In this document: piece after piece, positions 17,435 to 27,400 of the stretch
How the letters are laid out: the number at the start of each line of letters is the position of its first letter
How positions within the stretch are numbered: position 1 is the first letter of the stretch
Assembly (NCBI GenBank): GCA_937916085.1
Contig: CALGGO010000015.1
Span: forward strand, 20,040-84,039
Length of the DNA stretch: 64,000 bases
DNA from: an uncultured Prevotellaceae bacterium
GTDB lineage: Bacteria > Bacteroidota > Bacteroidia > Bacteroidales > Muribaculaceae
Direction: 5' to 3'
Made by a program: the position numbers and the translations under genes
The notes under the pieces: model-generated
Told to the model about the DNA's origin: nothing
Database searches by the model: none
The model's input: only the letters and a program-made list of their open reading frames with translations

Positions 17435-19339
17435 ATGAGAAAAATATACTTGTCATTGATGATTACCCTAGCGGTGACTGCTGCCACTGCGCAAAACGGG
17501 AATATCACCACCAGCTGGGCGCACCTCTTTGAGGCGTGTCCTCCCACTATGGGCAGCGACATGGCTTTCACCGGCGACGCAATCTATTATGTTATGCTCT
17601 CGGGCACCACACAAGGCTCTGGCGACAGCGGCTTCCCCAAAGAGTTCAGCGACCCCACTCTCTCGGTTTACTATGGCGGCGAGAAGATTTGTACTGGCGC
17701 GCCCTACGAGGGGGCTAGCTACAATAATAATATTAATGTGGTAAAAACTGACCGTGGCGGCAACTTCAAATGGGTGGTTTACTCCACCAGCGGAGAGTTT
17801 AGCGACGGTCGCGTGGCAACGGCTGCCGACGGTGGTATCTACGTTGCCGTCAAGGTGCGTCACACCGACAACATGCGCACCAGCGACATCCTCATCACCG
17901 ATGCTGCCGGTGGCACCACTACTCTTGCCTGGCAACTCGAGAGTGAGGATGCCAGCCGATATTACCGAGGTCTATTGATGAAAATCGATGCTAATGGCTC
18001 CCTGCAATGGCTGCGTCCCATCGACGTGAGCACTGCCGCACAGCCTAGTGCTACAGGCAACTACGCCAAAGGCACTTTCGACGCTATCTCAATCGAAGAC
18101 ATCATAGCCGATGCCAGCGGCAACTGCTATGTGGCAGGGCAGTATTCCAACCCCATGAGTCTCTATCGCGCCGATGGCTCGGCACTGACGCTCACTCCTC
18201 ACAACACCAGTGGATGGAACGGCGACACCCAGGAAACCCGTGGCGACCTGTTTGTGGCGAAGTTTGACAATAGCGGCTACATCACCGACGCTTTCACAAC
18301 GCAAGGGCATTGCGGTGCCGAGTCGATGACCAAGCTCGCATGGAACGGCGACAACATAGTGCTATCGAGCTTTGTGAAGGGCGTCACCGCCACCGACTAC
18401 ATCACTGTGGGCAGCGACACCTACAGCACCCCCGACGGCAACCAGAGCATCCTGCTCGCCAGCCTCAACAAGCTGCTGCAGCCCCAGTGGTCGAGATTTT
18501 ACAGAGGCAGTGTCACCAACAAGAACAAGACAAGCATCATGCAATGGAACGACCTGCAGGTGCTGGCGGGCAGCATCATTCTCAACGGAATGGGAAACTT
18601 CACCCTCGACAACGGCATGGGAGGCACCCTTGCCACGCAAAATGCGTCGAGAGAGGGATTTGTGATAAAGTTTGACGCCGTCGATGGTTCTTGGCAAGCC
18701 GGAACCACAAGCATGGCGGCGTTTCCCACCATCAGCGTGCGAGGCACTGAGGTCCCAAACACTGCCATCAATGGCTGGCCCGGCTGCTTTGAGGCGCAGA
18801 ACGACAGCCTGTATGTCTTTGGCTACAACCAAGGGCAGCAGACGGTGTATCTGGCATCGCTAAGCACCGATGACCTGCAGCCAGGAGCCATGTACCACCT
18901 TATAAAAGGCGGGTCACAGCCCACCGCCATCACTTGCCTCGCCACAGGCGCCAGCCTCTACACCATGAGCCGAGGCAAGGTGCTGGAGGACTATGATGAC
19001 GACGGCAACGTGTGCGGCTACTACCAAGATTTTGAGTACATCAACAGCGACCTCCGCACCTCGCCCATACCCAAGAATGAGCAAGGCTATTTCTCGTCGT
19101 TTGCCATGCCGCTGGCAGCCTTCAATCTGCCGTTTGAGGTAAAAGAGTTCGCTGCCGCCATCACTGGCGACGTTAACGGCGACGGTGTCGTGACCAGTGC
19201 CGATGTCACTGCACTCTACGACTACCTGCTGAGCAACGACGAGTCACACCTCGTTAATGGCGACCAAACTGGCGACGGAGTGATCACCTCAAGCGACATC
19301 ACAGCAGTTTATAATATACTTTTAGGAAATGGTAGCTAA
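17435..19339 (+). CDS. Secreted repeat-fold protein with dockerin-like pair
   Basis: 634 residues with a signal peptide at 1-20 (ending ATAQ). The body of about 540 residues is a repeated beta pattern (VVKTDRGGNFKWVV, LMKIDANGSLQWLRPI, FVAKFDNSGYITDAF), like SBBP/beta-propeller repeat proteins: each unit has a K-x-D-x-x-G-x-x-x-W core. The C-terminal 60 residues are a dockerin-like pair (GDVNGDGVVTSADVTALYDY and GDQTGDGVITSSDITAVYNI). The body is paralogous to that of the next gene, which instead carries a T9SS-like tail. A binding or scaffold role is plausible; there is no catalytic signature. Confidence 0.78.
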   Translation: MRKIYLSLMITLAVTAATAQNGNITTSWAHLFEACPPTMGSDMAFTGDAIYYVMLSGTTQGSGDSGFPKEFSDPTLSVYYGGEKICTGAPYEGASYNNNINVVKTDRGGNFKWVVYSTSGEFSDGRVATAADGGIYVAVKVRHTDNMRTSDILITDAAGGTTTLAWQLESEDASRYYRGLLMKIDANGSLQWLRPIDVSTAAQPSATGNYAKGTFDAISIEDIIADASGNCYVAGQYSNPMSLYRADGSALTLTPHNTSGWNGDTQETRGDLFVAKFDNSGYITDAFTTQGHCGAESMTKLAWNGDNIVLSSFVKGVTATDYITVGSDTYSTPDGNQSILLASLNKLLQPQWSRFYRGSVTNKNKTSIMQWNDLQVLAGSIILNGMGNFTLDNGMGGTLATQNASREGFVIKFDAVDGSWQAGTTSMAAFPTISVRGTEVPNTAINGWPGCFEAQNDSLYVFGYNQGQQTVYLASLSTDDLQPGAMYHLIKGGSQPTAITCLATGASLYTMSRGKVLEDYDDDGNVCGYYQDFEYINSDLRTSPIPKNEQGYFSSFAMPLAAFNLPFEVKEFAAAITGDVNGDGVVTSADVTALYDYLLSNDESHLVNGDQTGDGVITSSDITAVYNILLGNGS

Positions 19340-19510
19340 CAAGCTGACTAGCAGACAAGCTGACAAGGCAATTGAGCTGACAAGCTGACAAGCTGACAAG
19401 GAACAAGCTGACAAGGAACAAGCTGACAAGGCAATGGTTGTAGTTGCAACATTACACTTGTCTCGTTTGCTCGTCAGCTCGTTCGCTCGTCAGCTAAAAC
19501 GATAAACGAT
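19340..19510. repeat. Octamer array GCTGACAA
   Basis: Repeats of the 8-base word GCTGACAA and variants (GCTGACTA, GCAGACAA, GGAACAA), followed by GTCTCGTTTGCTCGTCAGC and related words. The preceding gene's stop codon lies in GCTAACAA, the first word. The block matches 12983-13141 in inverted orientation. Confidence 0.88.
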
Positions 19511-19543
19511 AACCAATAATAATAATTTTAAACAAAGGTTTTT

Positions 19544-21565
19544 ATGAAGAAATTTACTCTTTTAGCAGCTGCTGTGCTGGCATCGGCATCGATGCTGGCA
19601 ACAGCGCAATCTCTTGCCGACACACAGACGCTGTGGGCAAAGTTTGTAAAAAACACTCAAGATGAGCAGGCGCTCACCTCGCAGGGCAACCACATGGTGC
19701 TCGCGCAGGATGGCGCACTTTATGTGGTTGGAAACATTGGTGCAACCAGCACTGAACAAATGACGGTGCTCACCGATGGCACCAACGCCGTAAATGTCGC
19801 TCCAGGCATCGCCTATAGCGGCAATAGCGCAAACCAGGGTCTCGTAATCATGAAGCTAGGTGCCGACGGCGAGCTGCAATGGACTGTGGCACAGACCAAC
19901 GGCGAAGCAGTAGTGAATGAGAACTGGGTAGCTGCCACTGCCGACGGCGGCGTGGTGGCATTGGTAAATCTGCGTCACTCCGAGGGACATCTTGGCGAGA
20001 ACATCACCATCGATGATGCCCAAAGTGTGAGCCACACTATTGACTGGACAGTAGATGAGCGCAGCTACCGTAGCTGCCTCATCAAAATCAACGCCCAGGG
20101 CGGAATCGAGTGGATGCGTGAGATCGAGGTCGGCGCCACTGCCGACGAGGCCACTTATCCCAGTTGGAGTCAGACCAGCCGCAACATTGGTCAGGGCATC
20201 AAAACTTATGCTCTCGATGTTGACAACTCAGGCAATATCTATGTTGGCGGTCTCATGTGCGCAGCTCTCACCATAGGCGATGTGACTATCGAGCCTCACA
20301 ATGTGGCAAGCTGGAACGGTAACGCTCAAAGCACAGTGGGCAATATGTTTGTCATCAAGTTTGACCAAGAAGGCAACTATGTCAAGCACCTCGTGAGCGA
20401 GGGCGAGGCAACCCAGGAAAGCGTGCGCGGCATCAAGGTGGTGGGCAACAAGCTCTATATGTCGGCATGGGTTACTGGCATCGCTGGCACAGAGTTCTCT
20501 TTAGGCGGGAAAGCTGTGACACCTACAACCATCAACAGCAGCTGGGCGCTTGCCGAACTCGACACCGACCTCAACGTGGGCTGGCTACAGTTCTATGAAT
20601 CTACCGTTAGCGGCTCGGCATGGCAAATGCCCACTATTACCGTTGCTGGCGACCACATCTACCTGATGGGAACAGCAAAATATGGCATTGACATCAACGG
20701 CACAAACTATACCAACACTCCTGCCAACAAGGCGCGCCAGTCGTGGCTTGTGCAATTCGACCGCAGCAACGGCAACGCCACCGCCGCCACTGTTCTCGCC
20801 ACCGGCAAGATGCAGATGCAGCATGGCTTCTTCGGCGGATATGAGGGTACCGACGGCAACTTCTATGCCATTGAGCGCGGTCTCACCCCATCGGCAAGCT
20901 TTGGCTCGGAGATGATTCTCTACAAGTTCAACCAAGAGACTCTTGAGAGCGACGACAACGTGCAGCTGGCGCTTGGCTCATGCGACGGACAGTCGCTCGT
21001 CACCGACGGCACCAAGGTGTATGTGATGAACCGCTTTGGCAACAAGAATGAGGCAATCTCGTTCTACAATAGTGACGTGACGTTCAGCAGCGCATCGTTT
21101 GTGTGGGGACAGAGCGCCTACCAAGTGCCTGTGGGTGCCGTGCAGAGCATCAGCATCGAGGGCAGCAGCGAGATTAACCTCGAGAAGGGCAAGAGCATGG
21201 AGCTTGTCGCCACTTTGCTTCCCGAGAGTGCCGCTAACGCCGCCATCATCTGGTCGTCGAGCGACGAAAGTGTGATAACTGTTGACGAGAACGGCAAAAT
21301 CACAGCGGTTGATGACACTAAGGCGGGTGCCGCACAGGCAATTATCACCGCCACCTCGGCAAGCAACCCAAGTGTGAAAGCTAGCGTGACTGTCAATGCC
21401 ACCAATATGACAGCAATCACTGCTGTAGAAGGCGTGAAGACAGTAAGCAGCGTGCGCTACTACAACGTTGCCGGCATGGAGAGCGATGTCCCCTTCAAGG
21501 GAATGAACATCGTTGTGAAGACCTACAGCGACGGCTCGCAAACTGCCACTAAGATAATGCGGTAA
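19544..21565 (+). CDS. Secreted repeat-fold protein with Big2 domain and T9SS-like tail
   Basis: 673 residues, signal peptide 1-21. The repeated-strand body (about 22-525) is paralogous to the gene at 17435: compare IEPHNVASWNGNAQ here with LTPHNTSGWNGDTQ there, and FVIKFDQEGNYVK with FVAKFDNSGYITD. Then comes a bacterial Ig-like Big2 domain (about 530-620: VQSISIEGSSEINLEKGKS, then IIWSSSDESVITVDENGKI), and finally the terminal module VRYYNVAGMESDVPFKG...DGSQTATKIMR. The swap of terminal module between two neighbouring paralogues suggests both modules serve surface attachment or export. Ligand unknown. Confidence 0.78.
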   Translation: MKKFTLLAAAVLASASMLATAQSLADTQTLWAKFVKNTQDEQALTSQGNHMVLAQDGALYVVGNIGATSTEQMTVLTDGTNAVNVAPGIAYSGNSANQGLVIMKLGADGELQWTVAQTNGEAVVNENWVAATADGGVVALVNLRHSEGHLGENITIDDAQSVSHTIDWTVDERSYRSCLIKINAQGGIEWMREIEVGATADEATYPSWSQTSRNIGQGIKTYALDVDNSGNIYVGGLMCAALTIGDVTIEPHNVASWNGNAQSTVGNMFVIKFDQEGNYVKHLVSEGEATQESVRGIKVVGNKLYMSAWVTGIAGTEFSLGGKAVTPTTINSSWALAELDTDLNVGWLQFYESTVSGSAWQMPTITVAGDHIYLMGTAKYGIDINGTNYTNTPANKARQSWLVQFDRSNGNATAATVLATGKMQMQHGFFGGYEGTDGNFYAIERGLTPSASFGSEMILYKFNQETLESDDNVQLALGSCDGQSLVTDGTKVYVMNRFGNKNEAISFYNSDVTFSSASFVWGQSAYQVPVGAVQSISIEGSSEINLEKGKSMELVATLLPESAANAAIIWSSSDESVITVDENGKITAVDDTKAGAAQAIITATSASNPSVKASVTVNATNMTAITAVEGVKTVSSVRYYNVAGMESDVPFKGMNIVVKTYSDGSQTATKIMR

Positions 21566-21820
21566 TCAGTTGTCAGTGAGTTTGCCGCTCGCTGTTGCTC
21601 GCTAGTTTGCCGCTCGCTGTTGCTCGCTAGTTTGCCGCAAGCTGCGCTTGCTAGTTTGCCGCTCGCTAGTCTGCCGCAAGCTGCGCTTGCTAGTTTTATC
21701 GCTTCGCTAGTTTGGACTCCTAGACACATAAACTAGCTCAGCTTGCTGAGCGGACAACTAGCGAAGCCGTCAGGCTGAGCGGCAAACTAGTGAAACGGCT
21801 AAATGCGCGAAGTGCATTGC
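21566..21820. repeat. GCTAGTTTGCCGCTCGCT-type repeat block
   Basis: 255 bases without a gene. It begins with near-exact 25-base units (GCCGCTCGCTGTTGCTCGCT plus AGTTT), then variants with CAAGCTGCGCTTG, then inverted GGCAAACTAGTG words. 21777-21799 equals 8496-8518. The suhB stop codon (21821-21823) lies in the last GCAAACTAG word. Confidence 0.88.
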
Positions 21821-22603
21821 CTAGTTTGCTTCATTTAGCTCATGAAGGATGGCTGGTGCGAGTGCTGGGTTTGATGCCAGGATGCTCCAGTTGCGGTCGG
21901 GGCGGAAGCGCTGTGCCCATGCTCCCGCCTCGTGGGCGATGAGCATGGCGGCGCACACATCCCACTCGTTGAGGTTCATCTCCCAGTAGGCATCGAGAAA
22001 TCCCGCTGCCACATAGCAGATGTCGAGAGCCGCCGAGCCTAGCCGTCTCAGCCCTCTCACCACTGGCATGATGCGCTTGAAGTTGTCGAGGTTGTTGTCG
22101 GGATTTACCGCCTTGTCGTAGGGGAATCCTGTGGCGACAACAGCCTTGGTGAGGGAAGGAGTCTCGCTGGGCGCTATGGGCGAGCCGTTTAGGGTGGCAC
22201 CAGCGCCTTTCACTGCCGCGAACAGCTCTCCTAGCCGTGGCGCATACACCACACCCACCACCGCCTCACCATGGTGCTTGACACCTATCGACACGTTGAA
22301 CCAGGGCAGCCCGGCACTGTAGTTGGTGGTGCCGTCGAGCGGGTCGATGACCCATTCCCACTCGTGGCTGCCTCGCAAAGATAATCCCGACTCCTCGGTA
22401 AGTATCGAGTGGTCGGGATAATGTTCGTTGATGAAATCTACAATTACCTGCTCGCTGGCTTTGTCGGCGGTGGTCACCACGTCAAAGTCGTTTTGCTTGG
22501 TGGCGATATTCAACTCTTTAGACCTGAAGAGCCTGATCTGAATTTCCCCTGCCTTTTTTGCCATTTCCACAGCGTGGCATAGGATTTCGTTATAGATGCT
22601 CAT
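21821..22603 (-). CDS. suhB: Inositol-1-monophosphatase family protein
   Basis: 260 residues of the lithium-sensitive Mg-dependent phosphatase family. Metal-site motifs appear in order: DVVTTADKASEQ, LTEESG (catalytic Glu), WVIDPLDGTTNYSAG (the Asp-Pro-Leu-Asp-Gly-Thr signature), and NEWDVCAAMLIAHEAGA near the C-terminus. It hydrolyses inositol 1-phosphate or related sugar phosphates; some members instead act on 3'-phosphoadenosine phosphate, and the substrate cannot be told from sequence. The inositol-3-phosphate synthase at 43396 makes an inositol role reasonable. Thirteen bases separate it from the upstream Lrp-type gene, so they are probably one transcript. Confidence 0.9.
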   Translation of the reverse strand: MSIYNEILCHAVEMAKKAGEIQIRLFRSKELNIATKQNDFDVVTTADKASEQVIVDFINEHYPDHSILTEESGLSLRGSHEWEWVIDPLDGTTNYSAGLPWFNVSIGVKHHGEAVVGVVYAPRLGELFAAVKGAGATLNGSPIAPSETPSLTKAVVATGFPYDKAVNPDNNLDNFKRIMPVVRGLRRLGSAALDICYVAAGFLDAYWEMNLNEWDVCAAMLIAHEAGAWAQRFRPDRNWSILASNPALAPAILHELNEAN

Positions 22604-22616
22604 TTAATATAGGATG

Positions 22617-23093
22617 TCACTTCTTGGGTTCTGGCTTGCGGATGGGAATTTGTCTCTTGAACACCTCTTTGAAGGTGATGAGTGTCTCGGTGCGACCCAA
22701 CCCAAGTTGCAGGAACTTGTCGTGGATGAGTTTGAGCAGATGGTCGTTGTTGTGAGCATAGAGTTTTACAAACATGTCGTATTTGCCAGTTGTAAAGTAG
22801 CATTCAACAACCTCGGGCAGCTCTCTCAGGTGCTCAACCACGCTCTCAAACTTAGAAGAGTCGTTAAGGAAAATGCCTACATAAGCACAAGTCTCGTATC
22901 CTACTAACACAGGATTGATAAGCGAAATAGACCCGCTGATGACTCCCATAGAATTGAGTTTCTGAATTCTCTGGTGAATAGCGGCTCCCGAGACGTTGCA
23001 CTCTCGGGCAATTTCTAGATAAGGTTTACGTGCATCGCTCGATAACATATTAAGAATTCTGTAGTCGAGGCTGTCAAGTTTTGGTGTTGCCAT
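22617..23093 (-). CDS. Lrp/AsnC family transcriptional regulator
   Basis: 158 residues: an N-terminal winged helix-turn-helix (about 8-60: LDYRILNMLSSDARKPYLEI, then CNVSGAAIHQRIQKL) and a C-terminal RAM ligand-binding domain (about 70-150: CAYVGIFLNDSSKFE, and YFTTGKYDMFVKLYAHNN with the conserved Gly-x-Tyr-Asp). Such proteins form octameric discs that respond to amino acids. It is transcribed with suhB; whether it controls that gene or only itself is unknown. Confidence 0.93.
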   Translation of the reverse strand: MATPKLDSLDYRILNMLSSDARKPYLEIARECNVSGAAIHQRIQKLNSMGVISGSISLINPVLVGYETCAYVGIFLNDSSKFESVVEHLRELPEVVECYFTTGKYDMFVKLYAHNNDHLLKLIHDKFLQLGLGRTETLITFKEVFKRQIPIRKPEPKK

Positions 23094-23166
23094 AGTCTCT
23101 TGGGTATTAAAATGTTTTGTATAAAAAGTTAGCTAATAGGTTGATAATAGGAGGAATCACTATCCT

Positions 23167-23174
23167 TAAAGGTA
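23167..23174 (-). promoter_or_regulatory. Candidate promoter for the Lrp-suhB transcript
   Basis: Minus-strand TACCTTTA with TTTG about 21 bases upstream (23196-23199). A second candidate, TATATTTGC, lies at 23195-23203. Region 23094-23393 is otherwise AT-rich with no credible gene. Confidence 0.4.
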
Positions 23175-23302
23175 GTTGGGGCTCAAAATCACTTGCAAAT
23201 ATAAGAAAAAATCTCAAATTCCTAATAATTTGTAATGTTTTTTTGCTGCTATTCCAATATTTTTTTATTTTCTCGGTTTTGTTGAACTCTTTTTATGCAA
23301 TC

Positions 23303-23332
23303 AAGGGCGTGCCATGATAAAAGCACGCCCTT
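23303..23332. terminator. Hairpin AAGGGCGTGC / GCACGCCCTT
   Basis: Ten-base perfect stem with a 10-base loop. It lies downstream of the starch-binding protein (which ends at 23394, leftward), so it probably terminates that gene. The T run on that strand is short. Confidence 0.6.
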
Positions 23333-23393
23333 GGTGGAATTTTTCAGCACCCTTTATTGTGGGGGGTGAAATGTGTGTCTTCTTTTTTGGGGA

Positions 23394-24317
23394 TTAATTG
23401 CCTCCCAAAAGAATGTTGTAAACGGCTGTCACATCACCAGCGGTGATCTCGCCGTCGCCAGTTTGGTCGCCATTAACGAGGTGTGACTCGTCGTTGTTGA
23501 GCAAGAAGTCATAGATTGCGGTAACGTCGGCAGCAGTCACTTCGCCGTCACCATTGACATCGCCAGGAACGGGAGTGTCGCCACCACCAGCAGGCACAGT
23601 GTAGAGCAGCTTACCGGTAAGGTCATAGACACCGCCAGCCACATAATCAAGGTCGGCAGTCTGAGCTAAGCCGTTGTTGAAGATGATGAATTCAGTGCGG
23701 TCGGCCTCGTTGATGTCAGGACCAATCCATTGGAAGACAGGTGCTCCATCGGTGGTGTTGCCAATCATGGTGATGGGGTCACCGGGCCATGTGCCACTGG
23801 TGGTGAAGTTGGTGCCTGTGGTGTTGCTCCAAACCCATACGTTACACTGTGTCCAAGTGGCAGGAGCCACGAAATAGGCAAACTCTTTGCCCTCTACAAA
23901 TACCACAGTGCTTGGCAGCGTGCTTGGGTCAAACTCCTGAATCTCGACGTAGGTGCCAGTGACATCCTCATATTCACCTTCTTCGGGGTCAAAGATGTAA
24001 TACCCCACGTTGGTGACACCCATAATGTTGTCGGTCTGGATTGCGCCAGTGCCTTCATCGTCTAAGCCACCATCGTTGAAGATGATGTTGATGGCATCAC
24101 AATCAAAGTCCTGAGTGAACCACACCAGACCGTCGTCGGTGGTGCTTGTTTTGCTGGCATCCATCTGAGTGCCAGGCCAATTGCCGTTGGTGGCTCCACC
24201 CCAAGTGTAAAGATATGGAGCATCGCCAGTAGTGGTGCGCACATTGATGGTGACAGTGGCGTTGGCTGCTATTGCCACGCAAGTGATAGCAATAAGTAAA
24301 GTAGTGATTTTCTTCAT
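23394..24317 (-). CDS. Secreted starch-binding (CBM26-like) dockerin protein
   Basis: 307 residues, signal peptide 1-20. Two starch-binding-like modules follow: about 21-95 (YLYTWGGATNGNWPGTQM then INIIFNDGG) and about 130-220 (CNVWVWSNTTGTNF, SGTWPGDPITMIGN, EFIIFNNGLAQTADLDY). The pattern of W-x-W, NWPG and IFN(N/D)G is that of CBM26-type starch binding. The C-terminal dockerin-like pair (GDVNGDGEVTAADVTAIYDF and GDQTGDGEITAGDVTAVYNI) matches its neighbours. It has no catalytic domain, so it probably helps hold starch for the amylase encoded next to it. It has its own promoter at 24372-24380. Confidence 0.82.
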   Translation of the reverse strand: MKKITTLLIAITCVAIAANATVTINVRTTTGDAPYLYTWGGATNGNWPGTQMDASKTSTTDDGLVWFTQDFDCDAINIIFNDGGLDDEGTGAIQTDNIMGVTNVGYYIFDPEEGEYEDVTGTYVEIQEFDPSTLPSTVVFVEGKEFAYFVAPATWTQCNVWVWSNTTGTNFTTSGTWPGDPITMIGNTTDGAPVFQWIGPDINEADRTEFIIFNNGLAQTADLDYVAGGVYDLTGKLLYTVPAGGGDTPVPGDVNGDGEVTAADVTAIYDFLLNNDESHLVNGDQTGDGEITAGDVTAVYNILLGGN

Positions 24318-24371
24318 TAATGTAAATAGAAATTTTTAGAGTTAATAATCCAGTTAATTATGACGTGACTT

Positions 24372-24380
24372 GCAAAAATA
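24372..24380 (-). promoter_or_regulatory. Promoter for the starch-binding protein
   Basis: Minus-strand TATTTTTGC 55 bases before the ATG, with CTTG 20 bases upstream (24401-24404), lying in the loop of the amylase terminator hairpin. Confidence 0.55.
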
Positions 24381-24385
24381 ATATA

Positions 24386-24418
24386 AAGTGAGTGAAAAGT
24401 CAAGTTTTCACCCACTTT
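24386..24418 (-). terminator. Terminator after the amylase gene
   Basis: Stem AAGTGGGTGAAAA with TTTTCACTCACTT (one mismatch) on the minus strand, followed by TATATTATTTTT. It begins 5 bases after the amylase stop. Confidence 0.7.
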
Positions 24419-24422
24419 TTTT

Positions 24423-27400
24423 CTAATTGCCTAAAAGAATGTTGTAAATTAATGTTATGTCGGCTGCAGTGACCTCTCCATCACCTGTTACATCGGCATT
24501 GAAGCCATAGGTGGTGTCGGCGCCTAGAAGCACGTTGTAGATTTGGGTGATATCTGCCGCCGTGACCTCCCCATCGAGGTTCACATCACCAACAGGGAAT
24601 GTCATGATGCCACTCTCGTTGTAGTAGGCACCATTGACAAAAGCGAGGTCGGAGGTCTGTGGACTGCCGTGGTTGCTGAAGATGATGCCGGTGGGGATGT
24701 CGTCGCCCACAAAGCCTCCATCCCATTCCCAGATGTCGAGACCGTTGTAGAGATGGCTTCCCACGAGGTTGCAGGCTTGTCCTGGCCAAGAGCCGCCAGT
24801 GTAGTTCTTGTTGCCTAGCTGTGCGTTCCACGCCCAGCAATAGATGGTGCTAGTCCAACTGGCTGGGGCGATGAAGAAGGCGTGCAGCTTCTGAGCCTGG
24901 CTGGAGCGTATCTTGTAGGTGCGTGTGATGGTGTTCTTTACCTCGCCGTTGTGCAGCACCCCGGCGCGCAGCGTGGTCGTGTTGTTGAAGGTGAGGGTGA
25001 GGCTGCCAGTGGCGCGTGGGCTCGACGCGGTGGGTGCCGTGCCGTCGGTGGTATAGACGATGGTGGCGTTGGTAAACGACGAGGTCACTGTCACCGTCAC
25101 TTGGTCGATATACTCACCGCTTTCCTTGTCCACGCTCAGCGTTGCCACGCTCGGGTCGATGGGCTCTTGCTCGGTGATGGTGCGGTCATACACGCCATCG
25201 ATGTAATAGCCGTGGTTTACGAAAGTAAGGTCGGCGGTCTGGTTGTTGCCGCTCTGGCTGAAGATGATTCCGGTGGGCATATTGCTTGCGGGGAACTCGC
25301 CATCGTAGGTCCACTTGAAGATAAGGCGTGTGCCGTCTTCGGTCTTGCCCATGAGCTTGGCGTTCTGGCCGGGCCAGCTGCCGCCAGTGAAATTGGTGCC
25401 ACTGTTCCACACCCACAGGGTGATGAAGGTGTTGGAAGGAGAACTCTCGTAAAAGACGCTCAGCTCGTCGTCGCTGACGGTGGGAGTGTAAACCTCAAGA
25501 TTGTCGATGTCGATATTTCCGCCGCTGCTGCCGCCACCGCTCACATACTCGGTGTTGGGGTCACCCTCTTCCTCGGTGCCGTCGTAGGCGAGCAGGGTAG
25601 GGGTCACCTTATTGGTGGCATATAGGAATGGTCCGTCGTCGCCTATCTTGCCAGGTCCGTTGAGCACGTAGATGCGCATATTGCCCTTGCCGCTGAACGA
25701 CGGCGTGGTGAGGGTGCCGCTTGTCACGGTGATGGTGTTGCCGGTAATCACATCGGTGTAGGTGCCGTTGAGCACGTTGCTGAAGGTGGCGCCAGCGTTA
25801 AGGGCGATGAGGGCGTAGCTGTCGATATCGCCGCTAGTGTAGCGGCGCTTGAAGGCGTAACCTCCGCTCGACGAGCAGCCGCTCTTGCTGTACTGCCCCT
25901 TTCGCAGTGCGGGCACGGCGGCGCGTATTTTGTTGAGGCGTTGCAGGTGCTTCACCAGCGGATGGCTAAGAGTCGCCGCCACGTTGCCGCTGGCGCTGCT
26001 GTACTCGCCAAAGTCGGTGGTGGTGACATCGCCCTTGAGGTAGCCGCCATAGTAGGCGCGTCCGCTGTTCTTGAGGGTGATGTTGGTGCCCTCGTCGATG
26101 CGCACACCCTTGCGGAACTCTATCTCTCCGCCCTGGAAGAGGCAGGGGATGCCACGCATGGTGAACATTAGCGATAGGTTTTCAGCCCACTGGTCGGTGC
26201 CGCCGTTGAAGCGGTCGAAGCTGTCGGGACCGTAGTCGTGGCTCTCGACGTAGTTGACGTTGAAGGTGGCGTCGTTATAGAGGTTGTCCTTGTCGAGCAC
26301 GCCCCACACACGACTGGCGCTCTGGAAATTCCAATGCACGGTGAAGTCGATGACGTTCAAGCCGCTCGCCTGGCTGTAGTCGGGGGAGTGGTAGTTGTTG
26401 CCGTCGAGCAGGGCATTGTTGCTGCGGGGCTGCGCGCTCTCGCTAAGGTTGGCGTTATGCTCGGCGAGACACAGCTGCTGGTTGTCGAGGGTGGCGGGGT
26501 CGGTACTCTCATACACCGCCACGCCGCTCCAGTAGCCTGGGTCGCTGTTCCACTGGCTCAGCAGCGACTGGTCGCTCTGCCAGGTGTAGAAATAGGGCGA
26601 GAGAGAAGGCTGCCCGCGGTAGGTGACATCGCTGAAACGCGCACATACCTCGGCAAACATAAAAAACGGACACTCGTTCAACCGCTTGTTCTTATACTGC
26701 TCGCCAAGAGCCTTGAAGGCTGGCACGAAAGCGGCGTTGAACGACAGGCGTGATATGTGTCCGCCAGTGTCGATGCGGAAGCCGTCAACACCCATCTTTA
26801 TGAACTCGCCGTAGCAGTTGATGAGGTAATTGTAGGTCTCGGGGTTCTCAGTGTTGAGATCCACGCAGTCGCCGGCGATTTGCGCCCACCAGCGGTTGGG
26901 CTCGTCCCAATTGAAGTTGCCATAGTGGTGCCACAGATTGTGGTTGTCGTGGTTGATGCCATCGGTGTTCTTCATCTTGGTGAGGCGGTCGCTGTACTGT
27001 GCGCTGCCGCCCAGGTTGCTGTAGTTGTCCTGCAACTTGCCGCCCTGCGAGATGGTCCAGGGCACCATGCACTGGCTCATGTCGCTCTGCGGCACGCTGT
27101 AGTCGCGGTTGAAGAGTTTGCACAGGTTCTCCTCGCCAAAGTTGCCAGTATGGTTGATGACGATATCCAATATTACCTTCATGCCGCGCGCGTGGGCGGC
27201 GTCAATGAGGTCTTGGAATTTCACGTCTTCGCTCTCGAGGCGGCGGTCCACTTTGCTCATGTCCAGAGCGTGGTAGCCGTGGTAGTCGTAGCCCGAGGCG
27301 TTCTGAACCACTGGCGTGATCCAGATGGCAGTAAATCCCAGTGCCTTGATGTAGTCGAGCTTGTCGATAAGCCCTTTGAAGTCGCCGCGCCACTCCGGGT

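Noticed and set aside
23117..23317. 66-codon plus-strand frame upstream of the Lrp-type gene
   Set aside because: AT-rich promoter region with Leu/Phe-rich low-complexity translation; it overlaps promoter elements and part of a terminator hairpin.
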